A stretch of 64,000 nt of DNA, taken from the NCBI RefSeq assembly GCF_900110225.1, contig NZ_FOCW01000001.1, positions 496,001-560,000 of the forward strand, given 5' to 3'. This document shows, in pieces, positions 41,552 to 52,653 of this stretch. The notes under the pieces are model-generated. The model was given only the letters and a program-made list of their open reading frames with translations, did not search any database and was not told the origin of the DNA. Source of the stretch: Allobrachymonas denitrificans DSM 15123. GTDB taxonomy: Bacteria; Pseudomonadota; Gammaproteobacteria; Burkholderiales; Burkholderiaceae_C. The first letter of the stretch is position 1. Each line of letters opens with the position of its first letter. Position numbers and translations under genes: made by a program.

Positions 41552-43033
41552 ATGGCATTTGAAACCGCCCCGCAGGGCCGCAACCGCATCTGGCAGGTGG
41601 GCGCGCTCTGTCGTGCCGTGGCCGACATGCTGGATGCACGCTTCGGCCCGGTCAGCGTGCAGGGCGAACTGTCGGGCTTCAGCCGGGCATCCAGCGGGCA
41701 TTGCTACTTCAGCCTGAAGGACAGTAGCGGCCAGCTGCGCTGTGCCATGTTCCGCCGCGCGGCCAGCCTGGTGGACTGGTCTCCGCGGGAGGGCGATCAG
41801 GTCGAGGTGTACGGCCGGCTGGCCGTGTACGAAGCGCGCGGCGATCTGCAACTCATCGTCGAAGGCATGCGCCGTGCCGGGCAGGGCGCGCTTTACGAGG
41901 ATTTCCTGCGCCGCAAGGCCGAGCTGGAAGCACAGGGCTTGTTTGACCCGGAGCGCAAGCGCGTGCCCACGCAGCACCCGCGTGGCATTGGCTTGGTCAC
42001 CTCGCTGGGTGCTGCCGCCCTGCGTGACGCGGTGACCGCCCTGCGCCGGCGCGCTCCGCACGTGCCGGTGCTGCTGGTGCCGGCTCTGGTGCAGGGCGCT
42101 GCAGCACCCGCCGAACTGGTGGCCGCGCTGGAGCGCCTGTATGCCCTGGCGCAACGCCAGCAGCAGGGCGAGTCCACGCCCGGCCTGCCGCAGATCGACA
42201 CCATCCTGCTGGTGCGCGGCGGCGGTTCGCTGGAAGACCTCTGGGCCTTCAACGACACGGCGCTGGCCCACGCCATCGTCGCCAGCCCGGTGCCCGTCAT
42301 CGTGGGGGTGGGGCACGAAACCGACTTCACCATCGCCGACTTCTGTGCCGACCTGCGCGCGCCCACGCCCACGGCGGCTGCCGAGCTGGCCGCACAGCCC
42401 CGGCGCGACGCCTGGCTGCAAGTGGCGCACCGCATGCAGCGCCTGCAGCAGCTTGCAGGGCGTCAGCTCGATGGCCATGCCCAGCGTCTCGACCGCCTCG
42501 GTTGGGGGCTGGCGCGCACCGGTTCGCTGGCACGCCAGCAGCGCCTGCATCTGCATGATCTGGACTTGCGCCTGCAGCAGCAACGCCGTCAGGCGCTGGT
42601 GGCGAGTCAATCCAGGCTGGACGGCCTGCGCAGCCGGCTGGAGCGCGCCGTGCATCGCCAGACGGTGCAGGGCGGCTACCGTGCGCGGCTGCAGGGCCTG
42701 CAAATGGAGCTGGCCACGGCCGTGCGCGAACAGCTGCGGGCCGAGCACCTGCTGCTGGCCGATGCGCGTCAGCACCTGCAACAGGCCATGCGCCAGCGCA
42801 GCGTGCTGGAAGGTCACCGGCTGCAGGTGGCCGAACACGCCCTGCGCCTGCTCGATCCCACTCAGGCGCTGGCGCGCGGCTATGCGCTGCTGCAGGATGC
42901 GGACGGCCATGTCATCAGCCAGCGCGCCCAGTTCCGTGCCGGCCAGCAGGTCCGTGCCACCGTGAGCGATGGCAGCGTCACGCTGGTTCCGCTGGCACAC
43001 CAGCAGAGCCTGGACGGGAGCGATCCGGCGTAG
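41552..43033 (+). CDS. xseA: Exodeoxyribonuclease VII large subunit
   Basis: Single-strand DNA exonuclease subunit, 493 residues. N-terminal OB fold ([24 protein letters not shown]), central nuclease domain with [35 protein letters not shown] and [31 protein letters not shown]-type sequence, and a coiled-coil-rich C-terminus. GGAG is 7 bases before the ATG. xseB is not in the window. Confidence 0.95.
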   Translation: MAFETAPQGRNRIWQVGALCRAVADMLDARFGPVSVQGELSGFSRASSGHCYFSLKDSSGQLRCAMFRRAASLVDWSPREGDQVEVYGRLAVYEARGDLQLIVEGMRRAGQGALYEDFLRRKAELEAQGLFDPERKRVPTQHPRGIGLVTSLGAAALRDAVTALRRRAPHVPVLLVPALVQGAAAPAELVAALERLYALAQRQQQGESTPGLPQIDTILLVRGGGSLEDLWAFNDTALAHAIVASPVPVIVGVGHETDFTIADFCADLRAPTPTAAAELAAQPRRDAWLQVAHRMQRLQQLAGRQLDGHAQRLDRLGWGLARTGSLARQQRLHLHDLDLRLQQQRRQALVASQSRLDGLRSRLERAVHRQTVQGGYRARLQGLQMELATAVREQLRAEHLLLADARQHLQQAMRQRSVLEGHRLQVAEHALRLLDPTQALARGYALLQDADGHVISQRAQFRAGQQVRATVSDGSVTLVPLAHQQSLDGSDPA

Positions 43034-43224
43034 TCCTGCACCTGCATGACCCTGATGTCCCTGCCGACAAGCCGGAGACACCAGCCTGTGCGACAATGCG
43101 GCGGTCTGCCCGTCTGTTACAAAAGCGGGCAGCAGCCGGCCGCCACGCCGCACCGCCCGCACAGGGGCGGCCCCGCAAGGCCAGCGCCCGGCACCCCGAT
43201 CAACCGATTCACAAGGACATAGCC

Positions 43225-43806
43225 ATGGAACACCAACTGCCCCCCCTGCCGTTTGCGATCGACGCCCTCGAGCCTGACTATTCCAAGGAAACCCTGGAAT
43301 ACCACCACGGCAAGCACCACAAGGCCTACGTGGACAACCTGAACAACCTGCAGAAGGGCACCGAGTTCGAATCCATGGAGCTGGAAGAGATCGTCAAGAA
43401 GTCCAGCGGCGGCATCTACAACAACGCGGCCCAGATCTGGAACCACACCTTCTTCTGGAACTGCCTGAAGCCCAACGGCGGCGGCCAGCCCTCCGGCGCC
43501 CTGGCTGATGCCATCAACGCCAAGTGGGGCAGCTTCGACGCCTTCAAGGAAGCCTTCACCAAGTCTGCCGTGGGCAACTTCGGTTCCGGCTGGACCTGGC
43601 TGGTGAAGAAGGCCGACGGCAGCGTCGACATCGTCAACACCGGCCCGGCCGGCACGCCGCTGACCACCGACGACAAGGCCCTGCTGACCGTGGACGTGTG
43701 GGAGCATGCCTACTACATCGACTACCGCAACGCCCGTCCCAAGTTCGTGGAAGCCTTCCTGAACAAGCTGGCCAACTGGGAATTTGCCGAGAAGAACTTC
43801 GCCTGA
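43225..43806 (+). CDS. sodB: Superoxide dismutase [Fe]
   Basis: 193 residues from [17 protein letters not shown]. Metal ligands are visible in [19 protein letters not shown], and [16 protein letters not shown]. The Gln in [12 protein letters not shown]-type context and overall block pattern fit cytoplasmic Fe-SOD more than Mn-SOD. ACAAGGA lies about 8 bases before the ATG; in-frame codons upstream are Arg/Ala-rich and rejected. Follows xseA by 191 bp. Confidence 0.95.
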   Translation: MEHQLPPLPFAIDALEPDYSKETLEYHHGKHHKAYVDNLNNLQKGTEFESMELEEIVKKSSGGIYNNAAQIWNHTFFWNCLKPNGGGQPSGALADAINAKWGSFDAFKEAFTKSAVGNFGSGWTWLVKKADGSVDIVNTGPAGTPLTTDDKALLTVDVWEHAYYIDYRNARPKFVEAFLNKLANWEFAEKNFA

Positions 43807-43854
43807 TCGGCTCAGGGGCTCGCCGGCCAGACCGGCAGGCGGCGCCCACATGAC

Positions 43855-43889
43855 AAAAGGACTGCACCGTGAGGTGGCAGTCCTTTTTT
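43855..43889 (+). terminator. Terminator of sodB
   Basis: 10-bp stem AAAGGACTGC/GCAGTCCTTT with an 11-nt loop and a T-run, about 50 bp after the stop. Confidence 0.88.
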
Positions 43890-43970
43890 GTGCCTGATGA
43901 ACAGGGGAGCCAGCTTATGTGCAGCGTGATGTGGGGCCCGGGGTTGTTCAGTTCAGGTCGCCATTCCCCT

Positions 43971-44465
43971 TTACTGGCGCGTGCCGGTTGTAGCAGCCGG
44001 CTGTGTCTGCAACCACTTCAGCTGCATCCCCGGTGTGACCTTGTGGCGCTTGAACCAGCCCTGGTTCATTTCCAGCACATAGCGCACCGGTTTGGCCGAG
44101 CAGTGCGGGGTCTCGGTCTGCGGCTGCATGTTGGCGAGGTTGACGATGGTGTCGTCGTCATCCACGAAGGCGGCCGTCAGCGGCAACAACGTGTTCTTCA
44201 TCCAGAAGCACTGCACGCCGGGCTGGTCGAACACGAACAGCATGCCTTCCTGCTGGGGCATGGAGCGGCGGTGCATCAGGCCGGTCTGGCGCTGCTGCGG
44301 CGTGCGCGCCAGCTGCACGCTGATCTTCTGCCGGCCGGCCTGCAGCGTGGCGCGTTCCAGGTCGAGCTGCGGTTGGGGAGCCGGGGTCGGACCTTGGGCG
44401 TGCACGGCCGTGGCCGCAAGGGTGAGAAGCGTGGCGCAGAGAACAGGGCGTAGGGACGTTGTCAT
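43971..44465 (-). CDS. DUF192 exported protein
   Basis: 164 residues. Signal peptide of about 23 residues ending AVHA|QG, then the DUF192 domain with TGLMHRRSMPQQEGMLFVF, CFWMKNTLLPLTAAFVDDD and YVLEMNQGWFKRHKVTPG. The family is small, exported and functionally unassigned. Monocistronic between the sodB and Ala/Lys-rich genes. No function is proposed. Confidence 0.88.
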   Translation of the reverse strand: MTTSLRPVLCATLLTLAATAVHAQGPTPAPQPQLDLERATLQAGRQKISVQLARTPQQRQTGLMHRRSMPQQEGMLFVFDQPGVQCFWMKNTLLPLTAAFVDDDDTIVNLANMQPQTETPHCSAKPVRYVLEMNQGWFKRHKVTPGMQLKWLQTQPAATTGTRQ

Positions 44466-44531
44466 GGGAGTCAGGGGAAGTTGCTAGCGCCAAGTGTGCC
44501 CTGAACCGCGAGGGTTTTGGGTATCAGCATG

Positions 44532-44563
44532 AAAAAGCCCGCAGCGCATGCGCACCGCGGGCT
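44532..44563 (-). terminator. Terminator of the Ala/Lys-rich gene
   Basis: Minus-strand stem AGCCCGC/GCGGGCT with a 14-nt loop containing the self-complementary GCGCATGCGC, then five T. Confidence 0.75.
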
Positions 44564-44588
44564 CTGGGGAGCGCGCAAATCCGGGGAT

Positions 44589-44852
44589 TTACTTCTTGGC
44601 AGCAGAGGCTGCAGCCTTCACGGCAGGCGCGGCCTTGACGGCAGGCTTGCTGTTTTTCTTCACGGCAGCGGCAGCCTTGGGGGCGGTCTTGCCGGCAGTC
44701 ACGGCGGACACGCTGGCAGCAGGAGTCTTGGATACGGCAGCCACGGCCGGAGCAGCAGCCTTCGGAGCGGAGGCGGGAGCTTTCACGGCGGGGGTGGCAG
44801 CAAAGGCGCCGGCAGCAACGGTGGCGGCGATCAGGGCAATGATTTTCTTCAT
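44589..44852 (-). CDS. Exported Ala/Lys/Pro-rich low-complexity protein
   Basis: 87 residues. Signal peptide MKKIIALIAATVAAGAFA|A, then a chain made almost only of Ala, Lys, Val, Pro, Ser and Thr (APKAAAPAVAAVSKTPA, AAAVKKNSKPAVKAAP). Histone-H1-like composition but with an export signal, so a periplasmic or secreted cation-rich peptide is suggested. No recognisable family. The ATG has only a weak ribosome site; its own terminator follows. The 304-bp stretch up to icd (44853-45156) holds a TAGAAT at 45062-45067 and a hairpin, and nothing else I can recognise. Confidence 0.7.
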   Translation of the reverse strand: MKKIIALIAATVAAGAFAATPAVKAPASAPKAAAPAVAAVSKTPAASVSAVTAGKTAPKAAAAVKKNSKPAVKAAPAVKAAASAAKK

Positions 44853-45087
44853 GATGCAGTCTTGGGAAAGTTGTACCTTCGACATCGGAGGCGAGACGAA
44901 GTTTACGGCTGGCATCCGTCCGTGGACAGGGTTTGGCGCACTGCAGCAAATGACAACTGAAACAGAGGCGACTGGTACGGGAATCGGCGGGCGCTTGTCA
45001 GTTGTTAGCAAGTTGAGCCCCTAGGGTCTTTCCATGGGGAGTCATTTGTGACATTTGCCGGTAGAATGTTCTGCCGACACAGGAATC

Positions 45088-45110
45088 AGGCCGCGCCACC
45101 AGCGCGGCCT
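45088..45110 (+). other. GC-rich hairpin in the icd leader
   Basis: AGGCCGCG-N7-CGCGGCCT, 8-bp perfect stem, 46 bp before the icd ATG, without a T-run. Likely an mRNA leader structure downstream of the TAGAAT -10 candidate. Confidence 0.45.
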
Positions 45111-45156
45111 TGTCTCCATGCCTGTCTGACTTGCCAATAACCACATCGGAGCGACT

Positions 45157-46410
<1,254 letters not shown>

Positions 46411-46447
46411 TCATGGCTGGTGCAGCTCAGGCTGCATGCACGAACCC

Positions 46448-46479
46448 AACCCCGGTTCCGCAAGGTGCCGGGGTTTTTT
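46448..46479 (+). terminator. Terminator of icd
   Basis: 8-bp stem AACCCCGG/CCGGGGTT with a 12-nt loop and six T. Confidence 0.88.
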
Positions 46480-46553
46480 CATGGCCGTTGGTATCAGGTT
46501 TCAGTCAGAGCCTCGGGACAGCGCTAGACTGCAGAAACTGCCCCCATTTCCGC

Positions 46554-47633
46554 ATGACAATCCGCGACATTCTCCAGAATGAATGGCGTCATCTGGTCGC
46601 CATCCAGCCCAGCGAGCGTCCCTGGCAGCTGCCCTTTGTGGCGGCGCTGACCAGCGGACTGCCGTTGGCCGTGGGTGCCTGGTTCGGGCACATGGATTAC
46701 GGGCTGATCTCCTCGCTGGGCGGGCTGGTGTTTCTCTACACGCCCAACACCGCGCTGCCCCAGCGTATGGCGGTGCTGATGATGTGCGGCTTCGGCATGA
46801 GTGCAGGGTTTGCGCTGGCGCAGATCGGCAGCTTCCATCGTTTCTCCACCATTGCCGTGCTGACGGCGCTGGCGCTGCTGGTCAGCCTGGTCACGCGCTT
46901 CTACCGGCTGCAGCCGCCGGGTGCGCTGTTCTTCATCATGGCGGCAGCCATCGGCGCCTACATGCCGCACAACGTGGAGGCCATTCCGCTGCGGGTGGGG
47001 TTGCTGTTCATGGGCAGCCTGCTGGCGGTGATGCTGGCCTTCTTCTACAGCCTGTACATGGTGCGGCGTATCCGGCCCCTGCCGGCGCAGCCCCTGGCGC
47101 CGTTCGACTTCCAGTACGTCGTGTATGACTCGGTGTGGACCGCCGCATTCACCGGGCTCTCGCTGGTGGTGGCGCATGCGCTGGAGATGCCCTCACCCTA
47201 CTGGGTGCCGGTCAGCTGTGTGGTCATCATGCAGAACATGAGCATGCGTGCGCTCTGGAACAAGCAGGTGCACCGCATCCTGGGCACCTTCGCCGGCATG
47301 GTGCTGGCCTGGGGGCTGTTGCGGCTGGAGCCGGGTCCGTGGGAGGTGTGCCTGCTGATCATGCTGCTCACCTTCGCCACCGAATTCCTGGTGGTGCGGC
47401 ACTACGGCATGGCCGTCATCTTCATCACGCCCATGACCATCCTGCTGGCCGAGGCAGGCTCCGGCATGAACCTGCCCGTGGCAGACATCATCCAGGCACG
47501 CGTGCAGGACATTGTGCTGGGCAGCGTGATCGGCCTGATCGGGGGAGTGTTCCTGCATGAGGCACGGCTGCGCGCCTGGCTCAGCCTGCGGCTGTTCGGC
47601 GTTCCGTTCGATCCGCCCGCCCGCGGGAAGTGA
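46554..47633 (+). CDS. FUSC-family inner-membrane protein
   Basis: 359 residues from MTIRDILQNEWRHL, with two sets of closely packed TM helices (about 10 in all) separated by a short hydrophilic stretch near residue 180. The second half carries PSPYWVPVSCVVIMQ, the motif of the fusaric-acid-resistance-like (FUSC/YccS/AaeB) group. It lacks the large soluble domain of AaeB. No adaptor or channel gene is adjacent, so a transport role is unproven. A longer in-frame N-terminus overlaps the icd terminator and is rejected. Confidence 0.8.
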   Translation: MTIRDILQNEWRHLVAIQPSERPWQLPFVAALTSGLPLAVGAWFGHMDYGLISSLGGLVFLYTPNTALPQRMAVLMMCGFGMSAGFALAQIGSFHRFSTIAVLTALALLVSLVTRFYRLQPPGALFFIMAAAIGAYMPHNVEAIPLRVGLLFMGSLLAVMLAFFYSLYMVRRIRPLPAQPLAPFDFQYVVYDSVWTAAFTGLSLVVAHALEMPSPYWVPVSCVVIMQNMSMRALWNKQVHRILGTFAGMVLAWGLLRLEPGPWEVCLLIMLLTFATEFLVVRHYGMAVIFITPMTILLAEAGSGMNLPVADIIQARVQDIVLGSVIGLIGGVFLHEARLRAWLSLRLFGVPFDPPARGK

Positions 47634-47717
47634 GGCGCGCAGATACAGCCCGGCAGGGGCGGGAAGCAGGGCGCACGCACATGTTGGCCTGCATGGCCGG
47701 CTGTGCGCCTGAAAGAC

Positions 47718-48020
47718 TCAGAATTGCAGGGCGTCCCGAGGCGCCTGCGCCGGTTCCTGCAGCAGTGGCGCGGATTCCGGCAAGGTGGCAATGCCAGGCA
47801 GGGCCTGCTTGCCGGTGTCGACCGGAACGATTTGCAGCGCGTGAACGCCTTTCGGGCCGTCATGCAGTTCATACTGCACGCGCACGCCCGGCTTGAGGGT
47901 CTTGAAACCCTCCATCTCGATTGCGGAAAAGTGCGCGAAAACATCGTTGCCGGCGTCATCCGGCTGGATGAATCCGTAGCCTTTCGCATCACTGAACCAT
48001 TTCACTATCCCCGTAGCCAT
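47718..48020 (-). CDS. cspD: Cold-shock-domain protein (CspD-like)
   Basis: 100 residues. Cold-shock domain at 1-68 with RNP1 SDAKGYGFIQP and RNP2 DVFAHFSAIEM, so it binds single-stranded nucleic acid. The ~30-residue C-terminal tail (ALPGIATLPESAPLLQEPAQ) is Pro/Ala-rich and extends past the standard CSD. Divergent from clpS-clpA, the usual place of cspD in proteobacteria. ATG 48020; GAGAGG lies about 7 bases before. Confidence 0.9.
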   Translation of the reverse strand: MATGIVKWFSDAKGYGFIQPDDAGNDVFAHFSAIEMEGFKTLKPGVRVQYELHDGPKGVHALQIVPVDTGKQALPGIATLPESAPLLQEPAQAPRDALQF

Positions 48021-48308
48021 CCTCAACCTCTCGAACTGTGGTGGACTTGATTGCACCCGGCGATGCTAGCAGTGGGGGCCTTTCTTGCCCATTGGGGGAG
48101 TACCGCCGGAGCTTGCTTCAGGTCAAGAAAACACCAATTGCGTAGGGGAATGGCGGTCTTTCGTATCACTTTGCGGCCGAAATGGCCTTGCCGAGGGGGC
48201 GATGCGCGATTGGGCGCACTGCCGTAAAATCAACCGTTCGGGCAGCCCGCACCGTGTTGCCGCGCATTGCCTGCGCCGCACTTTCCGGGCACCTTCTTTC
48301 CAACAGTT

Positions 48309-48671
48309 ATGGCCACCACTCCTCCTGATCAGCCGCCGGTGCAGCCGCCGGACCATACCCCTTCCCGCGACAGTGACATCGGACTGGCCACGCGGCCGCG
48401 CCGCCTTGCCACCAAGCCGCCCACCATGTATCAGGTGGTGCTGCTCAACGACGACTTCACGCCGATGGAATTCGTCGTGCTGGTGCTGCAGGAGTTCTTC
48501 AACAAGGACCGCGAGGCTGCCACCAGCATCATGCTCAAGGTGCACATGGAGGGGCGCGGCATCTGCGGCGTGTATCCCAAGGACATCGCCCAGACCAAGG
48601 TCGAACACGTGATGGAAGCGGCACGCGCGGCCGGCCATCCGCTGCAGTGCATTTGCGAGCCGGTTGAATAA
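48309..48671 (+). CDS. clpS: ATP-dependent Clp protease adaptor ClpS
   Basis: 120 residues: a ~45-residue Pro-rich disordered N-terminus (the part that enters ClpA), then the core [39 protein letters not shown] and HPLQCICEP. It delivers N-end-rule substrates to ClpAP. A TAAAAT -10 candidate is at 48225-48230 within the 288-bp divergent gap. 97 bp before clpA. Confidence 0.96.
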   Translation: MATTPPDQPPVQPPDHTPSRDSDIGLATRPRRLATKPPTMYQVVLLNDDFTPMEFVVLVLQEFFNKDREAATSIMLKVHMEGRGICGVYPKDIAQTKVEHVMEAARAAGHPLQCICEPVE

Positions 48672-48768
48672 CTGCCGGGATATCCCCATATGCGACCGCA
48701 GGGCAGAGCGGGCGCATGTTGGGTAATATGAAGACGTTCGCAATGCCGTGTGGCGAAAGGAAGAAGTG

Positions 48769-51111
48769 ATGATCGCACAAGAGCTGGAAGTAACCTTGCA
48801 CATGGCGTTCGTGGAAGCTCGGCAGCAAAGGCACGAGTTTCTGACCGTGGAGCACCTGCTGCTGGCGCTGCTGGACAACCCCAGTGCGTCGGAGGTGCTG
48901 CACGCCTGTGCAGCCAATGGGGATGATTTGCGCACTTCGCTGGGCAATTTCATCAAGGACCACAGCCCGCAGATGCCGGGCAACGACGAGGTGGACACGC
49001 AACCCACGCTGGGATTCCAGCGCGTGATCCAGCGTGCCATCATGCACGTGCAGTCCACCGGCAACGGCAAGAAGGAAGTGACGGGCGCCAACGTGCTCGT
49101 GGCCATCTTCGGCGAGAAGGACTCGCACGCCGTCTACTACCTGCACCAGCAGGGCGTGACCCGTCTCGACGTGGTCAACTACATCGCGCATGGCATCCGC
49201 AAGACCGGCGAGTCCGAGGAGCCGTCCAAGCCTGATGACAGCAGCCAGAACGACGGCGGTGACGAGCAGGGCGGCGAGCGCAACGAAAAGGCCTCTCCGC
49301 TGGAGCAGTTCACCAACAACCTGAACCAGGCTGCCAAGGAAGGCAAGATCGATCCGCTGATCGGCCGTGACTACGAGGTCGAGCGCGTGATCCAGATCCT
49401 GTGCCGCCGCCGCAAGAACAACCCGCTGCTGGTGGGTGAGGCCGGCGTGGGCAAGACGGCGATTGCCGAGGGCCTGGCCTGGCGCATCACGCAGGGCACG
49501 GTGCCCGAGGTGCTGGCCGATGCCGAGGTGTATGCCCTCGACATGGGCGCGCTGCTGGCCGGCACCAAGTACCGCGGCGACTTCGAGCAGCGCCTCAAGG
49601 CCGTGCTCAAGGCGCTGAAGGACAAGCCGGATTCCGTGCTGTTCATCGACGAGATCCACACGCTGATCGGGGCCGGTGCGGCTTCGGGCGGCACCATGGA
49701 TGCCTCCAACCTGCTCAAGCCGGCGCTGTCCAGCGGGCAGATCAAGTGCGTGGGCGCCACCACCTTCACCGAGTACCGTGGCATCTTCGAGAAGGATGCC
49801 GCGCTGTCCCGCCGTTTCCAGAAAGTGGATGTGGTGGAGCCGACGGTGGAGCAGACGGTGGAAATCCTCAAGGGCCTCAAGTCCCGTTTCGAGGAGCACC
49901 ACAGCGTGAAGTACGCGCAGGCGGCGCTGCAGGCTGCGGCCGAGTTGAGCGCCAAGTACATCAACGACCGCCAGTTGCCCGACAAGGCCATCGACGTGAT
50001 TGACGAGGCCGGTGCTGCGCAGCGCATCGTGGTGGCGAGCAAGCGCAAGAAGACCATCGGCAAGGCCGAGATCGAGGATATCGTGGCCAAGATCGCGCGC
50101 ATTCCGCCCGCGAGCGTGAGCAGCGATGACCGCGGCAAGCTGGCCACGCTGGAACGCGACCTCAAGAGCGTGGTGTTCGGTCAGGACAAGGCACTCGAAG
50201 TGCTGGCGTCCAGCGTCAAGATGGCGCGTTCGGGCCTGGGCAAGCAGGACAAGCCGATCGGCGCCTTCCTGTTCAGCGGCCCCACCGGCGTCGGCAAGAC
50301 CGAAGCCGCCAAGCAGCTTGCCTTCATCATGGGCGTGGAGCTGGTGCGTTTCGACATGTCGGAATACATGGAGCGCCATGCGGTGAGCCGCCTGATCGGT
50401 GCGCCTCCGGGCTACGTCGGCTTCGACCAGGGTGGCCTGCTGACCGAGCAGATCACCAAGAAGCCGCACAGCGTGTTGCTGCTGGACGAGATCGAGAAGG
50501 CGCATCCGGACATCTTCAACGTGCTGCTGCAGGTGATGGACCACGGCACGCTGACGGACAACAACGGACGCAAGGCCGACTTCCGCAACGTGGTGATCAT
50601 CATGACCACCAATGCGGGTGCCGAGACCATCAACAAGTCGACCATCGGCTTCACCAACGCGCGCCAGGCCGGCGACGAGATGGCGGACATCAAGCGCCTG
50701 TTCACGCCGGAGTTCCGCAACCGCCTCGATGCCATCGTGAGCTTCAAGCCGCTGGACGAGCAGGTCATCCTGCGCGTGGTGGACAAGTTCCTGCTGCAGC
50801 TGGAGCACCAGCTGATCGAGAAGAAGGTGGAAGTGACCTTCACCGACGTGCTGCGCAAGCACCTGGCGAAGAAGGGCTTCGATCCGCTGATGGGCGCCCG
50901 CCCGATGCAGCGCCTGATCCAGGACACCATCCGCAAGGCGCTGGCCGACGAACTGCTGTTCGGACGCCTGACCGACGGAGGCCGCCTGACGGTGGACTAC
51001 GACGAGAAGCAGGAGGAGAACAACGGCATCGTGCTGGACATCCAGCCGCTGTCCAAGAAGGAGCCCAAGCCGGGCACCGCCGAGCCGGAGGCCAAGGCGC
51101 CGGTGGGCTGA
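48769..51111 (+). CDS. clpA: ATP-dependent Clp protease ATP-binding subunit ClpA
   Basis: AAA+ unfoldase of ClpAP. 780 residues: N-domain 1-145, an acidic linker (GESEEPSKPDDSSQNDGG), D1 with Walker A GEAGVGKT (223-230), and D2 with GPTGVGKT (504-511), RFDMSEYMERHAVSRLIGAPPGYVG-type sequence and LLLDEIEKAHPD. AAGGAAG precedes the ATG (48769); an ATG 21 bases upstream is less well placed. The last ~25 residues are Lys/Pro/Ala-rich. Confidence 0.97.
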   Translation: MIAQELEVTLHMAFVEARQQRHEFLTVEHLLLALLDNPSASEVLHACAANGDDLRTSLGNFIKDHSPQMPGNDEVDTQPTLGFQRVIQRAIMHVQSTGNGKKEVTGANVLVAIFGEKDSHAVYYLHQQGVTRLDVVNYIAHGIRKTGESEEPSKPDDSSQNDGGDEQGGERNEKASPLEQFTNNLNQAAKEGKIDPLIGRDYEVERVIQILCRRRKNNPLLVGEAGVGKTAIAEGLAWRITQGTVPEVLADAEVYALDMGALLAGTKYRGDFEQRLKAVLKALKDKPDSVLFIDEIHTLIGAGAASGGTMDASNLLKPALSSGQIKCVGATTFTEYRGIFEKDAALSRRFQKVDVVEPTVEQTVEILKGLKSRFEEHHSVKYAQAALQAAAELSAKYINDRQLPDKAIDVIDEAGAAQRIVVASKRKKTIGKAEIEDIVAKIARIPPASVSSDDRGKLATLERDLKSVVFGQDKALEVLASSVKMARSGLGKQDKPIGAFLFSGPTGVGKTEAAKQLAFIMGVELVRFDMSEYMERHAVSRLIGAPPGYVGFDQGGLLTEQITKKPHSVLLLDEIEKAHPDIFNVLLQVMDHGTLTDNNGRKADFRNVVIIMTTNAGAETINKSTIGFTNARQAGDEMADIKRLFTPEFRNRLDAIVSFKPLDEQVILRVVDKFLLQLEHQLIEKKVEVTFTDVLRKHLAKKGFDPLMGARPMQRLIQDTIRKALADELLFGRLTDGGRLTVDYDEKQEENNGIVLDIQPLSKKEPKPGTAEPEAKAPVG

Positions 51112-51141
51112 TTTCCGGCCTGCTTTTCTTGCATCCTGCTG

Positions 51142-51170
51142 AAAGCCAGTCGTTCGCGACTGGCTTTTTT
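51142..51170 (+). terminator. Terminator of clpA with UUCG tetraloop
   Basis: Perfect 11-bp stem AAAGCCAGTCG with the stable TTCG loop, ending in a T-run. Confidence 0.93.
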
Positions 51171-51206
51171 ATGGAACATGGTCAATGGCACGGGGGAACC
51201 CTGTGA

Positions 51207-51233
51207 TTGATCTACAAAAAACTTAAGTATGAT
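51207..51233 (+). promoter_or_regulatory. Candidate promoter of the DUF3365 gene
   Basis: TTGATC and TATGAT with a 15-bp spacer in an AT-rich stretch, 44 bp before the start codon. The spacer is shorter than ideal. Confidence 0.35.
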
Positions 51234-51277
51234 GGGGCCTCGTCTTTTCTGCCAACCCCGATGCGAGAGCCTGATTC

Positions 51278-51889
51278 ATGAAAACTTCTGCCCTGATCAT
51301 CGCCGCGGCCTGTGTGCCTTTCCTGTCCGCCTGCAACACCAGCCAGCCTACGCCCAAGCAGGCTACTGCCACGCCGGCTGTCGAGCCCTGGGTGGCTGAC
51401 GCGCGTGCTGCTGCGTCCTCGGTGCCGCCCAAGCTGCTGGCCGTGCTGCAGCCCGCCATCAAGGAGCGTGGCCCCGCTGGCGCCATCGACGTCTGCAGCA
51501 AGGAAGCACCCAAGCTGGCCAAGGCAGCTTCCGAGCAGACCGGCTGGCAGATCCGCCGTGTCAGCCTGAAGAACCGCAACCCCAAGGCGGTGCCGGATGC
51601 GTGGGAGCGTGCAACGCTGGAATCCTTCGACAAGGCGCAGGCCGCCGGTGTCGACCCGGCCATGCTGGAGCGTGCCGAAGTGGTGGTGGAGAACGGCCAG
51701 TCCGTGCGCCGCTACATGCGCGCGCTGCCGGTCCAGCAGGCCTGCCTGCAGTGCCACGGCACGGCTGACAAGCTCGGCGCGGGCGTGGCCCAGAAGCTGA
51801 CACAGCTGTATCCGAATGACAAGGGTACCGGCTACACGCTGGGCCAGATCCGCGGTGCGATGACGCTGCGCCAGCCCGTGGCGAATTGA
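51278..51889 (+). CDS. DUF3365 lipoprotein with c-type haem motif
   Basis: 203 residues. Lipoprotein signal with lipobox LSAC (Cys19). The rest matches the DUF3365 (Tll0287-like) exported domain: AIDVCSKEAPKLAKAASEQTG, RRVSLKNRNPKAVPDAWE and VVVENGQSVRRYMRALP. A haem-binding CLQCH motif sits at residues 156-160, so a single covalently bound haem c is likely. Sensor- or electron-transfer-type roles are known for this fold; the partner is unknown. It has its own promoter candidate and ends at a perfect dyad. Confidence 0.85.
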   Translation: MKTSALIIAAACVPFLSACNTSQPTPKQATATPAVEPWVADARAAASSVPPKLLAVLQPAIKERGPAGAIDVCSKEAPKLAKAASEQTGWQIRRVSLKNRNPKAVPDAWERATLESFDKAQAAGVDPAMLERAEVVVENGQSVRRYMRALPVQQACLQCHGTADKLGAGVAQKLTQLYPNDKGTGYTLGQIRGAMTLRQPVAN

Positions 51890-51969
51890 GGGCGTCACAG
51901 CGCTGCATTTGCCGGTGAAACGTTGGCAGATGGTGGCGTCCAGGCCCTGTATTGACAGGGCCACATGCA

Positions 51970-51998
51970 ACAAAGGCCAGTCGCTGACTGGCCTTTGT
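51970..51998. terminator. Shared dyad between DUF3365 gene and upp
   Basis: Perfect 13-bp stem ACAAAGGCCAGTC/GACTGGCCTTTGT with a 3-nt loop between convergent genes. Probably a bidirectional terminator, although the T-run is short. Confidence 0.75.
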
Positions 51999-52001
51999 CA
52001 T

Positions 52002-52637
52002 TCAGAGCGTTCCGAAGATGCGGTCTCCGGCATCGCCGAGACCGGGCACGATATAGCCCTTCTCGTTCAGCCCGCGGTCAATGGCAGCGGTGTAGATCGG
52101 CACGTCCGGGTGCGCTGCATGCAGTGTGGCAATGCCTTCCGGGCAGGTCAGCAGGCAGACGAACTTGATCGAGCGCGGCTTCAGCTGCTTGATGCGGTCC
52201 AGCGCCATCACGGCCGAGTTGCCGGTGGCCAGCATCGGGTCGACCACGATGGCGTCGCGCTCTTCCATCTGCGTGGGCATCTTGAAATAGTATTCGATCG
52301 CCTGCAGCGTCTTGGGATCGCGGTACAGGCCGATGTGGCCGATGCGGGCGCCCGGCACCACGCTCAGCATGCCGTCCAGAAACCCGTTGCCGGCGCGCAG
52401 GATGCTGATCAGCGCCAGCTTCTTGCCGTCGATGGCCTGGCCGGTGGTGGTTTCCAGCGGGGTTTCGACCTGCACGGGATGCAGCGGCATGTCGCGCGTG
52501 ATCTCGTAGGCCATCAGCGTGCTCAGCTCGCCCAGCAGGCGGCGGAAGCTGGAGGTGCTGGCGTTCTTGTCCCGCATCAGCGTGAGCTTGTGCTGGATCA
52601 GCGGGTGGACGATGTGGTGGACTTCAGGTGTAGTCAT
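52002..52637 (-). CDS. upp: Uracil phosphoribosyltransferase
   Basis: Salvages uracil to UMP with PRPP. 211 residues, normal. Motifs: [34 protein letters not shown], the PRPP-binding [17 protein letters not shown], and the C-terminal [11 protein letters not shown]. The start [13 protein letters not shown] is family-typical; the in-frame extension overlaps the upstream ATPase gene and is rejected. 16 bp downstream of the HerA-like gene on the same strand. Confidence 0.96.
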   Translation of the reverse strand: MTTPEVHHIVHPLIQHKLTLMRDKNASTSSFRRLLGELSTLMAYEITRDMPLHPVQVETPLETTTGQAIDGKKLALISILRAGNGFLDGMLSVVPGARIGHIGLYRDPKTLQAIEYYFKMPTQMEERDAIVVDPMLATGNSAVMALDRIKQLKPRSIKFVCLLTCPEGIATLHAAHPDVPIYTAAIDRGLNEKGYIVPGLGDAGDRIFGTL

Positions 52638-52653
52638 GATGAGGCTTTCTCTT

